DNA of 64,000 nt from DATFDN01 sp963767645 (GTDB taxonomy: Bacteria > Pseudomonadota > Alphaproteobacteria > Acetobacterales > Acetobacteraceae): assembly GCA_963767645.1 (NCBI GenBank), contig CAVYEW010000010.1, positions 62,001 through 126,000 of the forward strand, read 5' to 3'. The notes beneath the pieces are model-generated. The model was not told where the DNA came from, did no database searches, and saw nothing but the letters and a program-made list of their open reading frames with translations. A program made the translations under genes and the position numbers. How positions within the stretch are numbered: the stretch's first letter is position 1; every line of letters starts with the position of its first letter. Shown piece by piece: positions 17,277-25,883 of this stretch.

Positions 17277-17699
17277 TCAGCCGAGCAAGTAACGCAACCG
17301 GACCGCGATCTGCCCACCCTGGCTGGCTACCGTAATGGCCGCATCGCGAAAGCTCGGCGGGCCGAAGTGAAACGGAGCATCGTTCGAAAAGCCGATCCCC
17401 TCCTTCGGCAAACCAACGAAGTTGCGGTCGATCTTCAGATTGTCGTTTTCGTCGTGAAACGCCTGCACCGCATAGGTGCCCGGAGGAATCCCAGTCACCC
17501 GAACCGTTATCGCGCCCGGATGCGCCTGTGCCTTCCCCACGTAACGACAATGCGGGGCGAGGAACTCGGCAGGCGTGCAGACCGCGACCAGCACATGACC
17601 TCTTGCGTTCCGCACGTTGCTTACACTCACATCAAGGGAGGTGGTCGGCACCGCTCGCCCGGCAAGCAGCAGCCCTCCGGCCAGCGCGGCGTACTTCAC
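17277..17699 (-). CDS. Secreted DUF2141 family protein
   Basis: A 140-residue protein with a short hydrophobic N-terminal signal (MKYAALAGGLLLAGRAVPTT) and a beta-rich DUF2141 domain: VSVSNVRNARGHVLVAVC, GIPPGTYAVQAFHDENDN, LKIDRNFVGLPKEGIGFSND. Function is unknown; the domain is usually periplasmic or surface-exposed. It lies 10 bp downstream of the tartrate dehydratase gene on the same strand. The 170-bp gap on its other side shows no recognisable element. Confidence 0.82.
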   Translation of the reverse strand: MKYAALAGGLLLAGRAVPTTSLDVSVSNVRNARGHVLVAVCTPAEFLAPHCRYVGKAQAHPGAITVRVTGIPPGTYAVQAFHDENDNLKIDRNFVGLPKEGIGFSNDAPFHFGPPSFRDAAITVASQGGQIAVRLRYLLG

Positions 17700-17709
17700 T
17701 CAGCCTCCG

Positions 17710-18879
17710 TCATTCGGCCAAGGCCCGCATCTCCGCGTAGAGGTCCGCTTTCGCCTCGAAGCCGATCCCCGGCAGGTCGGGCAGGGTCACATATCCGCCC
17801 TCGACGCGCGTGCCGTCGGGGAAGCCGCCATAGGGTTGGAATACCTCCGGATAGCTCTCGTTACCGCCCAATCCCAGGCCGGCGGCGATATTGAGCGACA
17901 TCTGATGGCCGCCATGCGGAATGCAGCGTCGCCAAGGCCAGCCCGCCTCGCTCAGCATCGCCAAGGTGCGCTGGTACTCGCACAGGCCATAGGACAGCGC
18001 GCAGTCGAACTGCAGCCAGTCGCGATCCGGGCGCATCCCGCCATAGCGGATCAGGTTGCGCGCGTCCTGGTGGCTGAACAAATTCTCCCCGGTCGCCATC
18101 GGCCCCGGATAGAACTCGGCCAGCGCCGCCTGAAGCCGGTAGTCCAGCGGATCGCCGGCCTCCTCGTACCAGAACAGCGGATACTCGCGCAGCATCCGGG
18201 CGTAGGCGATCGCCGTCTCCAGGTCGAAGCGGCCATTGGCGTCCACCGCCAATTCCGCATCTCCCTCGATCTCCTCCAGCACCGCCTCGATCCGCCGCCG
18301 GTCCTCGTCGACCGGATCGCCGCCGATCTTCATCTTCACCACGCTGTAGCCGCGATCGACATAGCCGCGCATCTCGGCGCGCAACGCGGAGAGATCCTTG
18401 CCGGGATAGTAATAGCCGCCCGCCGCATAGACGAAGACGCGCGGATCGGCCTCGCGTCCGTGCCGCTCGGCAAGCCACCGGAACAGCGGCCTGCCCTCGA
18501 TCTTCGCTGCCGCATCCCACACCGCCATGTCGAGCGTGCCGACCGCGACCGACCGGTCGCCATGACCGCCGGGCTTCTCGTTGCGCATCATCGCCGTCCA
18601 GATGCGGTCGGGATCGAGATTGACGCCCGCATCGTCGAGCAGCGTCGCCGGATCGGCCTCCAGGATGCGCGGGGCAAATCGCTCCCGGATCAGCCCGCCT
18701 TGGCCGTAGCGCCCGTTCGAGTTGAAGCCGTAGCCGATCACCCGCTTTCCCTCGCGCACTGCGTCGGTCACGACCGCCACCAGGCTGGAGGTCATCTTGC
18801 TGAAGTCGATGTAGGCGTTGCGGATGTCGGAACTGATCGGACGCGTGATCTCGCGGATGTCGGTGATGCGGACGGACAT
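17710..18879 (-). CDS. tarD: D(-)-tartrate dehydratase
   Basis: An enolase-superfamily enzyme that dehydrates D-tartrate to oxaloacetate. The 389-residue sequence has the length and residue numbering I recall for the characterised Bradyrhizobium enzyme: K182 and K184 (VVKMKIGG), metal ligands D213 (AVDANGRF), E239 (WYEEAGDP) and E265 (MATGENLF), and H322 (CIPHGGHQMS). ATG at 18879 follows GGGAGG, which lies within the end of the preceding glycosyltransferase gene (2-bp gap). The link to glycosyltransferases is unexpected for a catabolic enzyme. Confidence 0.92.
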   Translation of the reverse strand: MSVRITDIREITRPISSDIRNAYIDFSKMTSSLVAVVTDAVREGKRVIGYGFNSNGRYGQGGLIRERFAPRILEADPATLLDDAGVNLDPDRIWTAMMRNEKPGGHGDRSVAVGTLDMAVWDAAAKIEGRPLFRWLAERHGREADPRVFVYAAGGYYYPGKDLSALRAEMRGYVDRGYSVVKMKIGGDPVDEDRRRIEAVLEEIEGDAELAVDANGRFDLETAIAYARMLREYPLFWYEEAGDPLDYRLQAALAEFYPGPMATGENLFSHQDARNLIRYGGMRPDRDWLQFDCALSYGLCEYQRTLAMLSEAGWPWRRCIPHGGHQMSLNIAAGLGLGGNESYPEVFQPYGGFPDGTRVEGGYVTLPDLPGIGFEAKADLYAEMRALAE

Positions 18880-18881
18880 GC

Positions 18882-19973
18882 TCAGCCTCCCTCGGCAGGG
18901 GACAGCAGGGGCCTCAGCCCGTCTAGCACGATCCGCGCGAAATCGCTCCAGGCGGCGGCCGCATCCAGGCCGACCGAGGCGGGCGGAGGCGCGGAGAGGA
19001 AACGATCGAGCGCAGCGGCGATGCCGGCGGGATCGGGATCGCATAGCGCGGCCAGAGGTTCGGCGCCGAGCTGTTCGGCCAAGCCGCCGACGCGCGTGGC
19101 GAGGACGAAGCGGCCGGCGGCCAGCGCCGCGGCGGCGATGCCGCTCTGGCTCGCCTCGCGATAGGGCAGCACCAGAAGGTCGGCCCAAGCGATCAGCGCG
19201 CCGATTTCTGCCTCCGGCACCCAGCGGTTTTCCACGCCGACGCCCGGCAGCGCCCGCAGGTCAGCAAGGGCAGCACTTTCCGGCCCGTGTCCGACGACGC
19301 GCACCACCATCTCGGGCCTATGCCCGAGCCGGCGCAGCGCCTCGGCCAGCAGATCGAGGCCCTTATAGGGCAGCAGACGACCGAAGCTGAGGACGCGCAG
19401 CGGACCGTCATGCGCACGGGCAGGCGTCGCGACCCCGAACGCGTAGGGCGGATGCGCGGCGCGCACCAGCGTCACGCCGGGCCGCAGGACGCGTTGCTCG
19501 CGAAGCCGCGCCACGACGTGCTCGGTCAGCGCGATCACGCCGTCGGCCCGGCGGACCAGCGCGCGGTTGAGCGGGAACAGCAGCGGATACCCGTCGCCCG
19601 GATGCGGGTCGGCGTCATGCACCACCACCGCCATCGGCACCCGTGCCCGGCGCAGGGCGGCAAGCATCAGCAGATCGAGCGGGCCGGGCAGGGCGCACAC
19701 CGCGAGCGCGGGTGCCAGCCGTCGCACCCAGCGTGCCGTGGCCGGCACGAACGAAGGCGCCTGGAGTGCGCGCCAGGCCAGACCCGGAACGCTCCGATAG
19801 AGCGGCAGCGTCAGGTCGCAGCGCGGTGCGTCGGGCGCGCGCAGAATCTCCGCGCCCGCGGACAAGGCCAACGCGCCTTCGGTGTTCGGCAGCGCGGACA
19901 GGCCCTCGGCGAGACAGGCGGCGAAACGCGGGCCGCCGCCGCGCCTTCCCCACTGCCAGACGAGCACCTTCAC
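18882..19973 (-). CDS. Glycosyltransferase family 4-like
   Basis: A 363-residue GT-B glycosyltransferase starting MKVLVWQWGRRGGGPRFAAC (GTG start at 19973, inside a 14-bp tandem repeat). The C-terminal donor half shows VLSFGRLLPYKGLDLLAEAL, VVGHGPES, WVPEAEIGALIAWADLLVLP and EASQSGIAAAALAAGRFV, typical of GT4 enzymes using nucleotide-sugars. It probably acts in the cytoplasm on an exopolysaccharide or glycan intermediate. It is followed after 2 bp by tarD and preceded by a second glycosyltransferase. Confidence 0.85.
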   Translation of the reverse strand: MKVLVWQWGRRGGGPRFAACLAEGLSALPNTEGALALSAGAEILRAPDAPRCDLTLPLYRSVPGLAWRALQAPSFVPATARWVRRLAPALAVCALPGPLDLLMLAALRRARVPMAVVVHDADPHPGDGYPLLFPLNRALVRRADGVIALTEHVVARLREQRVLRPGVTLVRAAHPPYAFGVATPARAHDGPLRVLSFGRLLPYKGLDLLAEALRRLGHRPEMVVRVVGHGPESAALADLRALPGVGVENRWVPEAEIGALIAWADLLVLPYREASQSGIAAAALAAGRFVLATRVGGLAEQLGAEPLAALCDPDPAGIAAALDRFLSAPPPASVGLDAAAAWSDFARIVLDGLRPLLSPAEGG

Positions 19974-20031
19974 GCCAACGCCTTCACGCCAACGCCTTCA
20001 CGCCAACGCCTTCACGCCAACGCCTTCACGC
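19967..20031 (-). repeat. 14-bp tandem repeat (about 4.6 copies) at a glycosyltransferase stop-start junction
   Basis: The unit CGTTGGCGTGAAGG (minus-strand sense) occurs four full times plus a partial copy. The upstream glycosyltransferase stop (TGA, 20026-20028) lies at the entry of the array and the downstream GTG start (19973) at its exit. Each unit has an AGG and, one repeat later, a GTG, so every copy is a potential weak initiation site. Because 14 is not a multiple of three, successive GTGs fall in different frames. Confidence 0.9.
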
Positions 20032-21255
20032 TTGTACCGCGAGCCCGAGGCCCCGCACCGCCTCGGCCAGAGGCGCGGTGCCGAGCCGGGCCTGTGCGAG
20101 AGCCCGACCGGCCGCGCCAAGGCGCGCGCGCAGCCCCGCATCATCGGCCAGACGGCGCAGCCACTCGGCCGCTTGGGCCAGGTTGGGCTCTGCCCAGGTC
20201 GCTCCGGCAACCGAATAGACGCCGCGCGGGTCGCGGGCGGGCACCAGGCGATAGCCGACCAGGGCTGCGCTCGACTCATCCATGAACGTCATGTTCCCTG
20301 ACCAGCCGGTGGCCACGACCGGCCTTCCCAGCAGCATCGCCTCGGCGGGCAACAGGCCGAAGCCCTCGCTGCGATGCAGTGACAGCACGATATCGGCGAG
20401 CGCCGTCAGGGCGTGCGCGTCCGGAACCGGCAGGGTGCGGGTCTCCAGCCGGATGTTGGGCGCACTCGCAACCGCGGCGGCAAGCCGCGCGAAATCTGCG
20501 GGCGCGTGCCCGGGATTGCCGACCTTGAGCACAAGGAGGCGGTCGGTTCGCTCGCCAAACGCCGCGCGGAACGCGGCCACCGCCGCCATCGGGTTCTTGC
20601 GTTCGAGCGACGAAGCCAAGTTGAAGCCGACGAGCACGATCAGCACATCGTCCGGCAGACCGAAAGCTGCCCGATCAAGCGCGGCGGGGGCCGGCGGAGC
20701 CGCGGCCAGGGGATGCGGCACGGTGCGAATTCTGTCCCCCAGTAACGGCCGAACCGCCTCCGCGGTGAAATCGGAGGGCGCCCAGACTTCATGCACGAAG
20801 CGCGCGCCGGGACGCCATGCGGGCGCCAGCACCGGCAGCTCCCACGCCCAGAAGCCGACAACGCGCCGCCCGCGCGAAAGCGCGCGTGGCAACCGCGCGA
20901 GGATCAAGGGCAGCATCGGCGCATTGACGTGCAACACCAGTGCGGCCCCGGGCGGCGGGGCTGCCGCAAGCGCGCCCGGGATGTCTGCATCGTGCGCCGG
21001 CAGCAACTCTGCTATGTCGAGCGGCCAGGACGGAACTTTCAGCGTGTTGAGGGCGCGCAACATCAGGCGTGCGCTCTCGCCGAGGCCCGAGGCGCGCGTC
21101 AGCTCGCCGGCTACGATGACGCCCTCGCGCGCCACGGGTGGCGGTAGCGCAATCCGTGGCGCAATCAGCGCGGCGGCGCCCGCCAGTACACGACGGCGCG
21201 GTCCGGTCGGCAACGCACGCCAGGCGCGATGCAGCAATGGAAGCGAGTCGGGCAC
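20026..21255 (-). CDS. Glycosyltransferase
   Basis: A 409-residue glycosyltransferase from the GTG at 21255 (VPDSLPLLHRAWRALPTGPR). Features are GELTRASGLGESARLMLRAL near the N-terminus, FWAWELPVL and EVWAPSDFTAEAV, and a C-terminal GT-B donor domain with LIVLVGFNLASSLERKNP and SLHRSEGFGLLPAEAMLLGR. The open frame extends upstream across the divergent argE promoter and is rejected. It is coupled through the 14-bp repeats to the GT4 gene, so the two likely act on the same glycan. Confidence 0.82.
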   Translation of the reverse strand: MPDSLPLLHRAWRALPTGPRRRVLAGAAALIAPRIALPPPVAREGVIVAGELTRASGLGESARLMLRALNTLKVPSWPLDIAELLPAHDADIPGALAAAPPPGAALVLHVNAPMLPLILARLPRALSRGRRVVGFWAWELPVLAPAWRPGARFVHEVWAPSDFTAEAVRPLLGDRIRTVPHPLAAAPPAPAALDRAAFGLPDDVLIVLVGFNLASSLERKNPMAAVAAFRAAFGERTDRLLVLKVGNPGHAPADFARLAAAVASAPNIRLETRTLPVPDAHALTALADIVLSLHRSEGFGLLPAEAMLLGRPVVATGWSGNMTFMDESSAALVGYRLVPARDPRGVYSVAGATWAEPNLAQAAEWLRRLADDAGLRARLGAAGRALAQARLGTAPLAEAVRGLGLAVQA

Positions 21256-21343
21256 GCAGGGACTCTTCCGATTGAGAACCTTCCCCAGCGAACACCCGAT
21301 CGGGCGCGGTTGCCGGTGTGGGCGAGCCGTATAAACTGTCCAC

Positions 21344-22519
21344 ATGCACGAGCAACCAGGAAGAAGCGCGAACCCGACCACCGCCGAGCTTCTGGCCCGG
21401 CTGGTGGGGTTCGACACCACCAGCCGCAATTCTAACCTGGCGTTGATCGAGTTCGTGCGCGCTCATCTCGATGGCCACGGCGTGCCCTATCGCGTCAGCA
21501 CGGACGCCGACGGGCGCAAGGCAAATATTCACGCCATCATCGGTCCGCATGAAGCGGGCGGGATCGCGCTTTCGGGTCACGTAGATACGGTGCCCGTGGA
21601 CGGGCAGCACTGGAGCGGCAACCCGTTCGAGCTGCGACGCGAAGCAGGGCGGCTATATGCACGCGGTGCGTGTGACATGAAAGGATTTGTGGCGGCGTGC
21701 CTTGCCGCGGTGCCGTCGCTGCAAGCCCGGCGCCTGCGCAGTCCGCTGCACCTGTTCATCACGTACGATGAGGAGGTCGGCTGCTTCGGCGCGCAGAGGC
21801 TGATCGAGGATCTGGCGGAATCCGGACAGAAGCCCGCTCTGTGCATCGTGGGTGAGCCGTCGGGGATGCAGCCGATCCTGGCGCACAAGGGGAAGCTCAA
21901 CCTGCATGTCCGGGTGCGCGGCAAGCCCGGCCATTCCAGCCAGCCCGCCCAGGGCGTGAACGCGGTCCACGCCGCCGCTGAGGCGATCGCCTATGTAGCC
22001 GCGGAGGCGCGTCGGTTCGCCGCCGAGGGCCCGTTCGAGGACGGCTTCGATCCTCCTCATACCACCATCCATGCCGGCACCGTCCAGGGCGGCACGATTC
22101 TGAACATCATCCCTGAGCGGGCGGAGTTCGTCATGGAGTGGCGCAATATCCCCGCCGACAACTGCCTCGAGGAGATGGAACGGCTGCGCGCCCATATTGC
22201 GCGCAACATCGAGCCGGCGATGAAAACGGTCAGTCCCGATGCCGGATTCAGCTATGAAGTGCTGAGCGACATGCCGGGCATGTCGCTGCCGCCGGATCAC
22301 GAATTGCTCGCGCTGGTCCGGCAGATCACCGGCTCCAACAGCACCGGCAAAGTCAGCTACGGGACCGAGGGTGGATTTTATCAGGCCAGCGGCATTCCCA
22401 CGATCATCTGCGGCCCCGGCCATATCGCACAAGCGCACCAGCCGGACGAATGGGTCGCGGAAAGCGAGCTTGCCGCCTGCGATGCCTTCATCCGCGAACT
22501 TGGCGACCGGTTGATCTGA
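21344..22519 (+). CDS. argE: Acetylornithine deacetylase (M20 family)
   Basis: ArgE hydrolyses N-acetylornithine to ornithine in arginine synthesis. The 391-residue M20 metallopeptidase-fold protein has metal ligands H79 and D81 (LSGHVDTVP), D111 (RGACDMKG), catalytic E143/E144 (ITYDEEVG) and the lid domain with GKPGHSSQPAQGVNAV. YGTEGGFYQASGIPTIICGP near the C-terminus fits ArgE/DapE-type enzymes. ArgE is favoured by length and by the ornithine-type motif context, but related amidohydrolase substrates cannot be excluded. Confidence 0.87.
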   Translation: MHEQPGRSANPTTAELLARLVGFDTTSRNSNLALIEFVRAHLDGHGVPYRVSTDADGRKANIHAIIGPHEAGGIALSGHVDTVPVDGQHWSGNPFELRREAGRLYARGACDMKGFVAACLAAVPSLQARRLRSPLHLFITYDEEVGCFGAQRLIEDLAESGQKPALCIVGEPSGMQPILAHKGKLNLHVRVRGKPGHSSQPAQGVNAVHAAAEAIAYVAAEARRFAAEGPFEDGFDPPHTTIHAGTVQGGTILNIIPERAEFVMEWRNIPADNCLEEMERLRAHIARNIEPAMKTVSPDAGFSYEVLSDMPGMSLPPDHELLALVRQITGSNSTGKVSYGTEGGFYQASGIPTIICGPGHIAQAHQPDEWVAESELAACDAFIRELGDRLI

Positions 22520-22521
22520 CG

Positions 22522-23487
22522 ATGCCGGGTGATTTCACCACGCCGATCCTGCCCCGCTTCGATGTACGGCTCGCCGCGCCTGATCTCCGCCCCTGGCGAG
22601 AGGGCAATACCGGCGTTCCGGGCTTTACCACCTACACCGGCTCGATGCCCGGGCCGCACGTCGCCCTGCTGGCGCTGTTGCATGGCAACGAGATCGCCGG
22701 TGCGATCGCACTCCATCGCCTGTTGAGCGGCGGCTTGCAGCCAGTGCGCGGGCGGCTGACCTTCGGATTTGTAAACTTGGCGGCCTTTGCGCGGTTCTGT
22801 CCAAAGCAGCCGACATTGTCGCGTTTCGTTGACGAGGACATGAACCGCGTCTGGGACCCCGCAGTGCTGGACGGGCCGCGACGGTCGAGCGAGGTGGCGC
22901 GGGCGCGCGAGATCCGCCCGCTGATCGACACTGTGGACGTGCTGCTCGATCTGCATTCGATGTTGTGGGCTTCGGACCCGCTGATGCTGAGCGGCGGGAC
23001 GGAGAAAGGGCGGCGTCTTGCCTGCAATATCGGCGTGCCCGGGCTGGTCGTTTCCGACCACGGTCACGCCGGCGGGCGGCGCCTGATCGACTATCCGCGC
23101 TTCAGCGACCCCGGCACTTCCTTCGCCGCCAACCTGGTCGAAGCCGGCTTGCACTGGGAGCCGGAGACGGTGGACACGACACTGGCCACGGTGGCCGGCC
23201 TGCTGCGGCATTTCGGTATGGCCCCGGAAGAAACGAGCTTGCTGCCCCGTCTGCGTCGGAACCGCCAACGCATTGCCGAGGTGACGGAAGCGGTGACGGC
23301 AGCGACCGCCAAGTTCTCGTTCGTCCAGCCCTGGCGCGGTGGGGACGTCATTCCACGGCGCAACACGCTCATCGCACTCGATGGCGGCTCCGAGATCCGA
23401 ACTCCCCATGACGAGTGCCTGTTGGTGATGCCGAGCCTGCGCGCGAGTCGGGGTCATACCGCAGTACGGCTCGCGCGGTTCGTGTAG
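22522..23487 (+). CDS. Succinylglutamate desuccinylase/aspartoacylase family hydrolase
   Basis: A 321-residue zinc carboxypeptidase-fold protein with ligands H54 and E57 (LLHGNEIAG) and H145 (LLDLHSMLWA), and the family signature VDEDMNRVWDP. It deacylates an N-acyl amino acid or similar. The ATG at 22522 is 2 bp after the argE stop, so both are co-translated and probably process related N-acyl amino acids. It is not a close enough match to call AstE. Confidence 0.85.
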   Translation: MPGDFTTPILPRFDVRLAAPDLRPWREGNTGVPGFTTYTGSMPGPHVALLALLHGNEIAGAIALHRLLSGGLQPVRGRLTFGFVNLAAFARFCPKQPTLSRFVDEDMNRVWDPAVLDGPRRSSEVARAREIRPLIDTVDVLLDLHSMLWASDPLMLSGGTEKGRRLACNIGVPGLVVSDHGHAGGRRLIDYPRFSDPGTSFAANLVEAGLHWEPETVDTTLATVAGLLRHFGMAPEETSLLPRLRRNRQRIAEVTEAVTAATAKFSFVQPWRGGDVIPRRNTLIALDGGSEIRTPHDECLLVMPSLRASRGHTAVRLARFV

Positions 23488-23510
23488 CAGCAATTTCGCG
23501 GATAACTCCC

Positions 23511-24131
23511 ATGAGCTCCCGCCGCATCCTGATTGGCTACCTTATCCTTACCCTCGGCCGCGCCGGGTTGCCTGTCTTGGCGCAGACCAATCAACGAGGG
23601 CCGGAGGTGGTCCCGGTACGCGGCACTGTCGAGGCGGTCGGCCCGGACAAGCTGGTGCTCAGATCGCCGCACGGGCAGAATTTGACCGTGCAGCTCGCCG
23701 CCGCCTGGCAGGCGCTCGCGGTGTCTCCATCGATGCTCTCAGCTGTCAAGCGCGGCAGCTTCATAGCCACCGAAACCGCCGGCCGGGGGAATTATGTCGC
23801 AAGGCGGGTTCTCGTCATTCTGTCGCCGGCGATGCGAGATGTCGGGCAGGGAAATTACCGCTGGAATTTCGGCCCGGCGTACATGATGTCCAACGCTATC
23901 GTCGATGCCTTGGTGACACAGGCCTATGGGAACCAAGTTACCATCGCCTGGTCCGGAGGCGAGAAGCAGCTCGTGATCCCGGCCGGTCTCCCCGTGGTGG
24001 AGTTGGCGCCCGGCGCTCGCAACATGATCGCCCCGGGCGCAAAGGTGTTCCTGTTCGCTACAATCACCGGCGGGCGTGCTTCGGCCAAATACGTGCTGGT
24101 CGGCGCCAACGGCTTCACCCCGCCGATGTGA
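23511..24131 (+). CDS. Secreted hypothetical protein
   Basis: A 206-residue protein starting MSSRRILIGYLILTLGRAGL, with a signal peptide probably ending near VLAQ (about 25). A small beta-barrel-like segment follows (VRGTVEAVGPDKLVLRSPHG), resembling DUF5666-type domains, then a glycine/alanine-rich region ending PGAKVFLFATITGGRASAK. Related predicted periplasmic proteins occur in acetic-acid-type alphaproteobacteria, but no function is known. It lies 23 bp after the AstE-like hydrolase. Confidence 0.7.
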   Translation: MSSRRILIGYLILTLGRAGLPVLAQTNQRGPEVVPVRGTVEAVGPDKLVLRSPHGQNLTVQLAAAWQALAVSPSMLSAVKRGSFIATETAGRGNYVARRVLVILSPAMRDVGQGNYRWNFGPAYMMSNAIVDALVTQAYGNQVTIAWSGGEKQLVIPAGLPVVELAPGARNMIAPGAKVFLFATITGGRASAKYVLVGANGFTPPM

Positions 24132-24149
24132 CGGCAGCGACGCCGCGCA

Positions 24150-24926
24150 TCATCGCCGCCGCTTCCGCTCTCGCCGTTCTTCGAGAAATGCCCCGAGCAT
24201 GCGGCGCGGTTCGTCGGCCTGCCACGTCTCTGCGAAGGTTTCTATTCCGCGCTGCACCGCCTCGCGCAAGGGCAGGTCTTCCCACGCGCCGATCAGGCGC
24301 TTCTGCAGCCTGACCGCCCGCGGGCCGGAGGCGAGAATGGATGCGAGCAGGCTCTCCACCGCAATGTCCAGATCACCGGACGGCGCGACCTCTTCCACCA
24401 GACCCCAGGCGAGCGCCCGGGAGGCGTCGATGGTGTCTCCGCTCAGCAGCAGCCGGCGGGTACGGCCCCAGCCGATCAGCGCGGGAAGCAGCGCCGCCTC
24501 GACCACCGAGGGCAAGCCGATCCGCACCTCCGGCATGCCGAACTTCGCCGTCTTGCTCGCGATCCGCAGGTCGCAACTCGCCGCTATCTCGAGTCCCGCT
24601 CCGAGCACATAGCCGTGGATGCAGGCGATCACTGGCACCGGCACACGGCGCAGCGCGTCGCAGGCACGATGGACGCGGGTGATGAAGGTACGGGCGGAGT
24701 CCGGGCCGGACAGGCCGGACATCTCGACCAGGTCGGCGCCGCCGATGAAGGCGCGGGTTCCGGCGCCGCGCAGGACGACGGCCCGTATGCCGGGTTCGCG
24801 CCCGACGGAGTCGGCCGCGTCGGTCAGCGCCTCCAGAGTCGGACTGTCGAGCGCGTTTAGCTTCGCCTCACGGTCGATGATGATCGTGCTCACGCCGCGA
24901 TCATCCTGCTCGGTCCTCACTGTCAT
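24150..24926 (-). CDS. Enoyl-CoA hydratase/isomerase family protein
   Basis: A 258-residue crotonase-fold protein starting MTVRTEQDDRGVSTIIID. The oxyanion-hole segments are VVLRGAGTRAFIGGADLVEM and HGYVLGAGLEIAASCDLRIA, with E in PEVRIGLPSVVE as a probable catalytic acid. ATG at 24926 has GGGGGAT upstream; the longer open frame is the antisense shadow of the neighbour. It follows a polysaccharide-deacetylase-fold gene by 2 bp, so all three genes to 26795 form one operon. Confidence 0.88.
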   Translation of the reverse strand: MTVRTEQDDRGVSTIIIDREAKLNALDSPTLEALTDAADSVGREPGIRAVVLRGAGTRAFIGGADLVEMSGLSGPDSARTFITRVHRACDALRRVPVPVIACIHGYVLGAGLEIAASCDLRIASKTAKFGMPEVRIGLPSVVEAALLPALIGWGRTRRLLLSGDTIDASRALAWGLVEEVAPSGDLDIAVESLLASILASGPRAVRLQKRLIGAWEDLPLREAVQRGIETFAETWQADEPRRMLGAFLEERRERKRRR

Positions 24927-24928
24927 CG

Positions 24929-25834
24929 CTATCCCCCGTGCCGCCCGTCTGCAATGCCGTGGAGCTGAGCGCGCGCGGCCTGCGCCACCTCGTCGGTTGT
25001 CGCCGTCCACGTCGCGCCCTTGCCGAGCACCCGCGCCAGCGCGCCGCGCAGATAGCGGATGCGATGCGCCTGGCCGGCGACCCAGGGATGCAGCGTCAGA
25101 TTGAACACGCCGCCGCCTTCCTCGTGCAGGAAGGCGAACGCCGCCTCGATCCCATCGGCCCATACCGGAGGCGGAACATGGCGCAGCCACATGCATTCCA
25201 GGTCGTTCCACTCGGGCTGCGGCGGCAGGGCGAGCAGGGTGCGTCCGGCATAGGGTCCGAGCAGATAGGGCCGGTCGTCGTTGGCCCAATCCGTCGTATA
25301 GGCAAAGCCGGCTTCGGCGAGCAGCGCCGGCGTCCGCTCCAATTCGTTGAAGTCCTGTCCGCACCAGCCGAGAGGCACCGCGCCGGTCGCCGCCTCCACG
25401 CCGGCGCGGGCCTCCTCGATCAGCGCGCGCTCCTCGGCTTGCGTCAGCTGCGCGGTAATGCGTCTGGTCGCGTACGTGCCGTGTGCCATGAAGCACGCCC
25501 GCCGACGCAACAGAGCGTCCACCAGCTCGGGATAGCGCCGCGCGGCCGCCGACCCCAGCGCCACGCTGGGCACGACGCCGAACTGGTCGAGCGCGTCGAG
25601 CACGCGAAAGATGCCGACGCGCGCTCCGTACTCGCGCCGGCTCCAGGTGAGCCAGTCGGGGAAGAACGCGCCCAGCGGAGAGACGATGCGCGGATCGCGA
25701 TTCGCATCCGGCGGCTGATTCACCTCCCAATGGTCGAGCACGAGGGTCACGGTGAAGGCGATGCGCGCTCCGTCCGGCCATTCGAAACGCGGAGCATCCG
25801 GCAGTGAACGGAACGCGTAATGCGCATGGTCCAT
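24929..25834 (-). CDS. Polysaccharide deacetylase (NodB/PuuE-like) family protein, copy 2
   Basis: A 301-residue NodB-fold protein starting MDHAHYAFRSLPDAPRFEWPDG. It shows the PuuE-like N-terminus (ARIAFTVTLVLDHWE), a conserved FMAHGTYATRRITAQLTQAE segment and LHPWVAGQAHRIRYL near the end. It is paralogous to the next gene upstream. PuuE-type members act on allantoin-like or other small amides rather than chitin. The start is chosen to match the paralogue N-terminus; an upstream GTG overlapping the paralogue stop is an alternative. Confidence 0.82.
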   Translation of the reverse strand: MDHAHYAFRSLPDAPRFEWPDGARIAFTVTLVLDHWEVNQPPDANRDPRIVSPLGAFFPDWLTWSRREYGARVGIFRVLDALDQFGVVPSVALGSAAARRYPELVDALLRRRACFMAHGTYATRRITAQLTQAEERALIEEARAGVEAATGAVPLGWCGQDFNELERTPALLAEAGFAYTTDWANDDRPYLLGPYAGRTLLALPPQPEWNDLECMWLRHVPPPVWADGIEAAFAFLHEEGGGVFNLTLHPWVAGQAHRIRYLRGALARVLGKGATWTATTDEVAQAARAQLHGIADGRHGG

Positions 25835-25883
25835 TCCCGGCGCGCGCGTCTCCTCCGCAGGCGGCACGCCGCCCGGCGCCCGC

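Noticed and set aside
19967..20031. CRISPR array
   Set aside because: The units are directly adjacent 14-bp repeats without spacers, at a gene junction.
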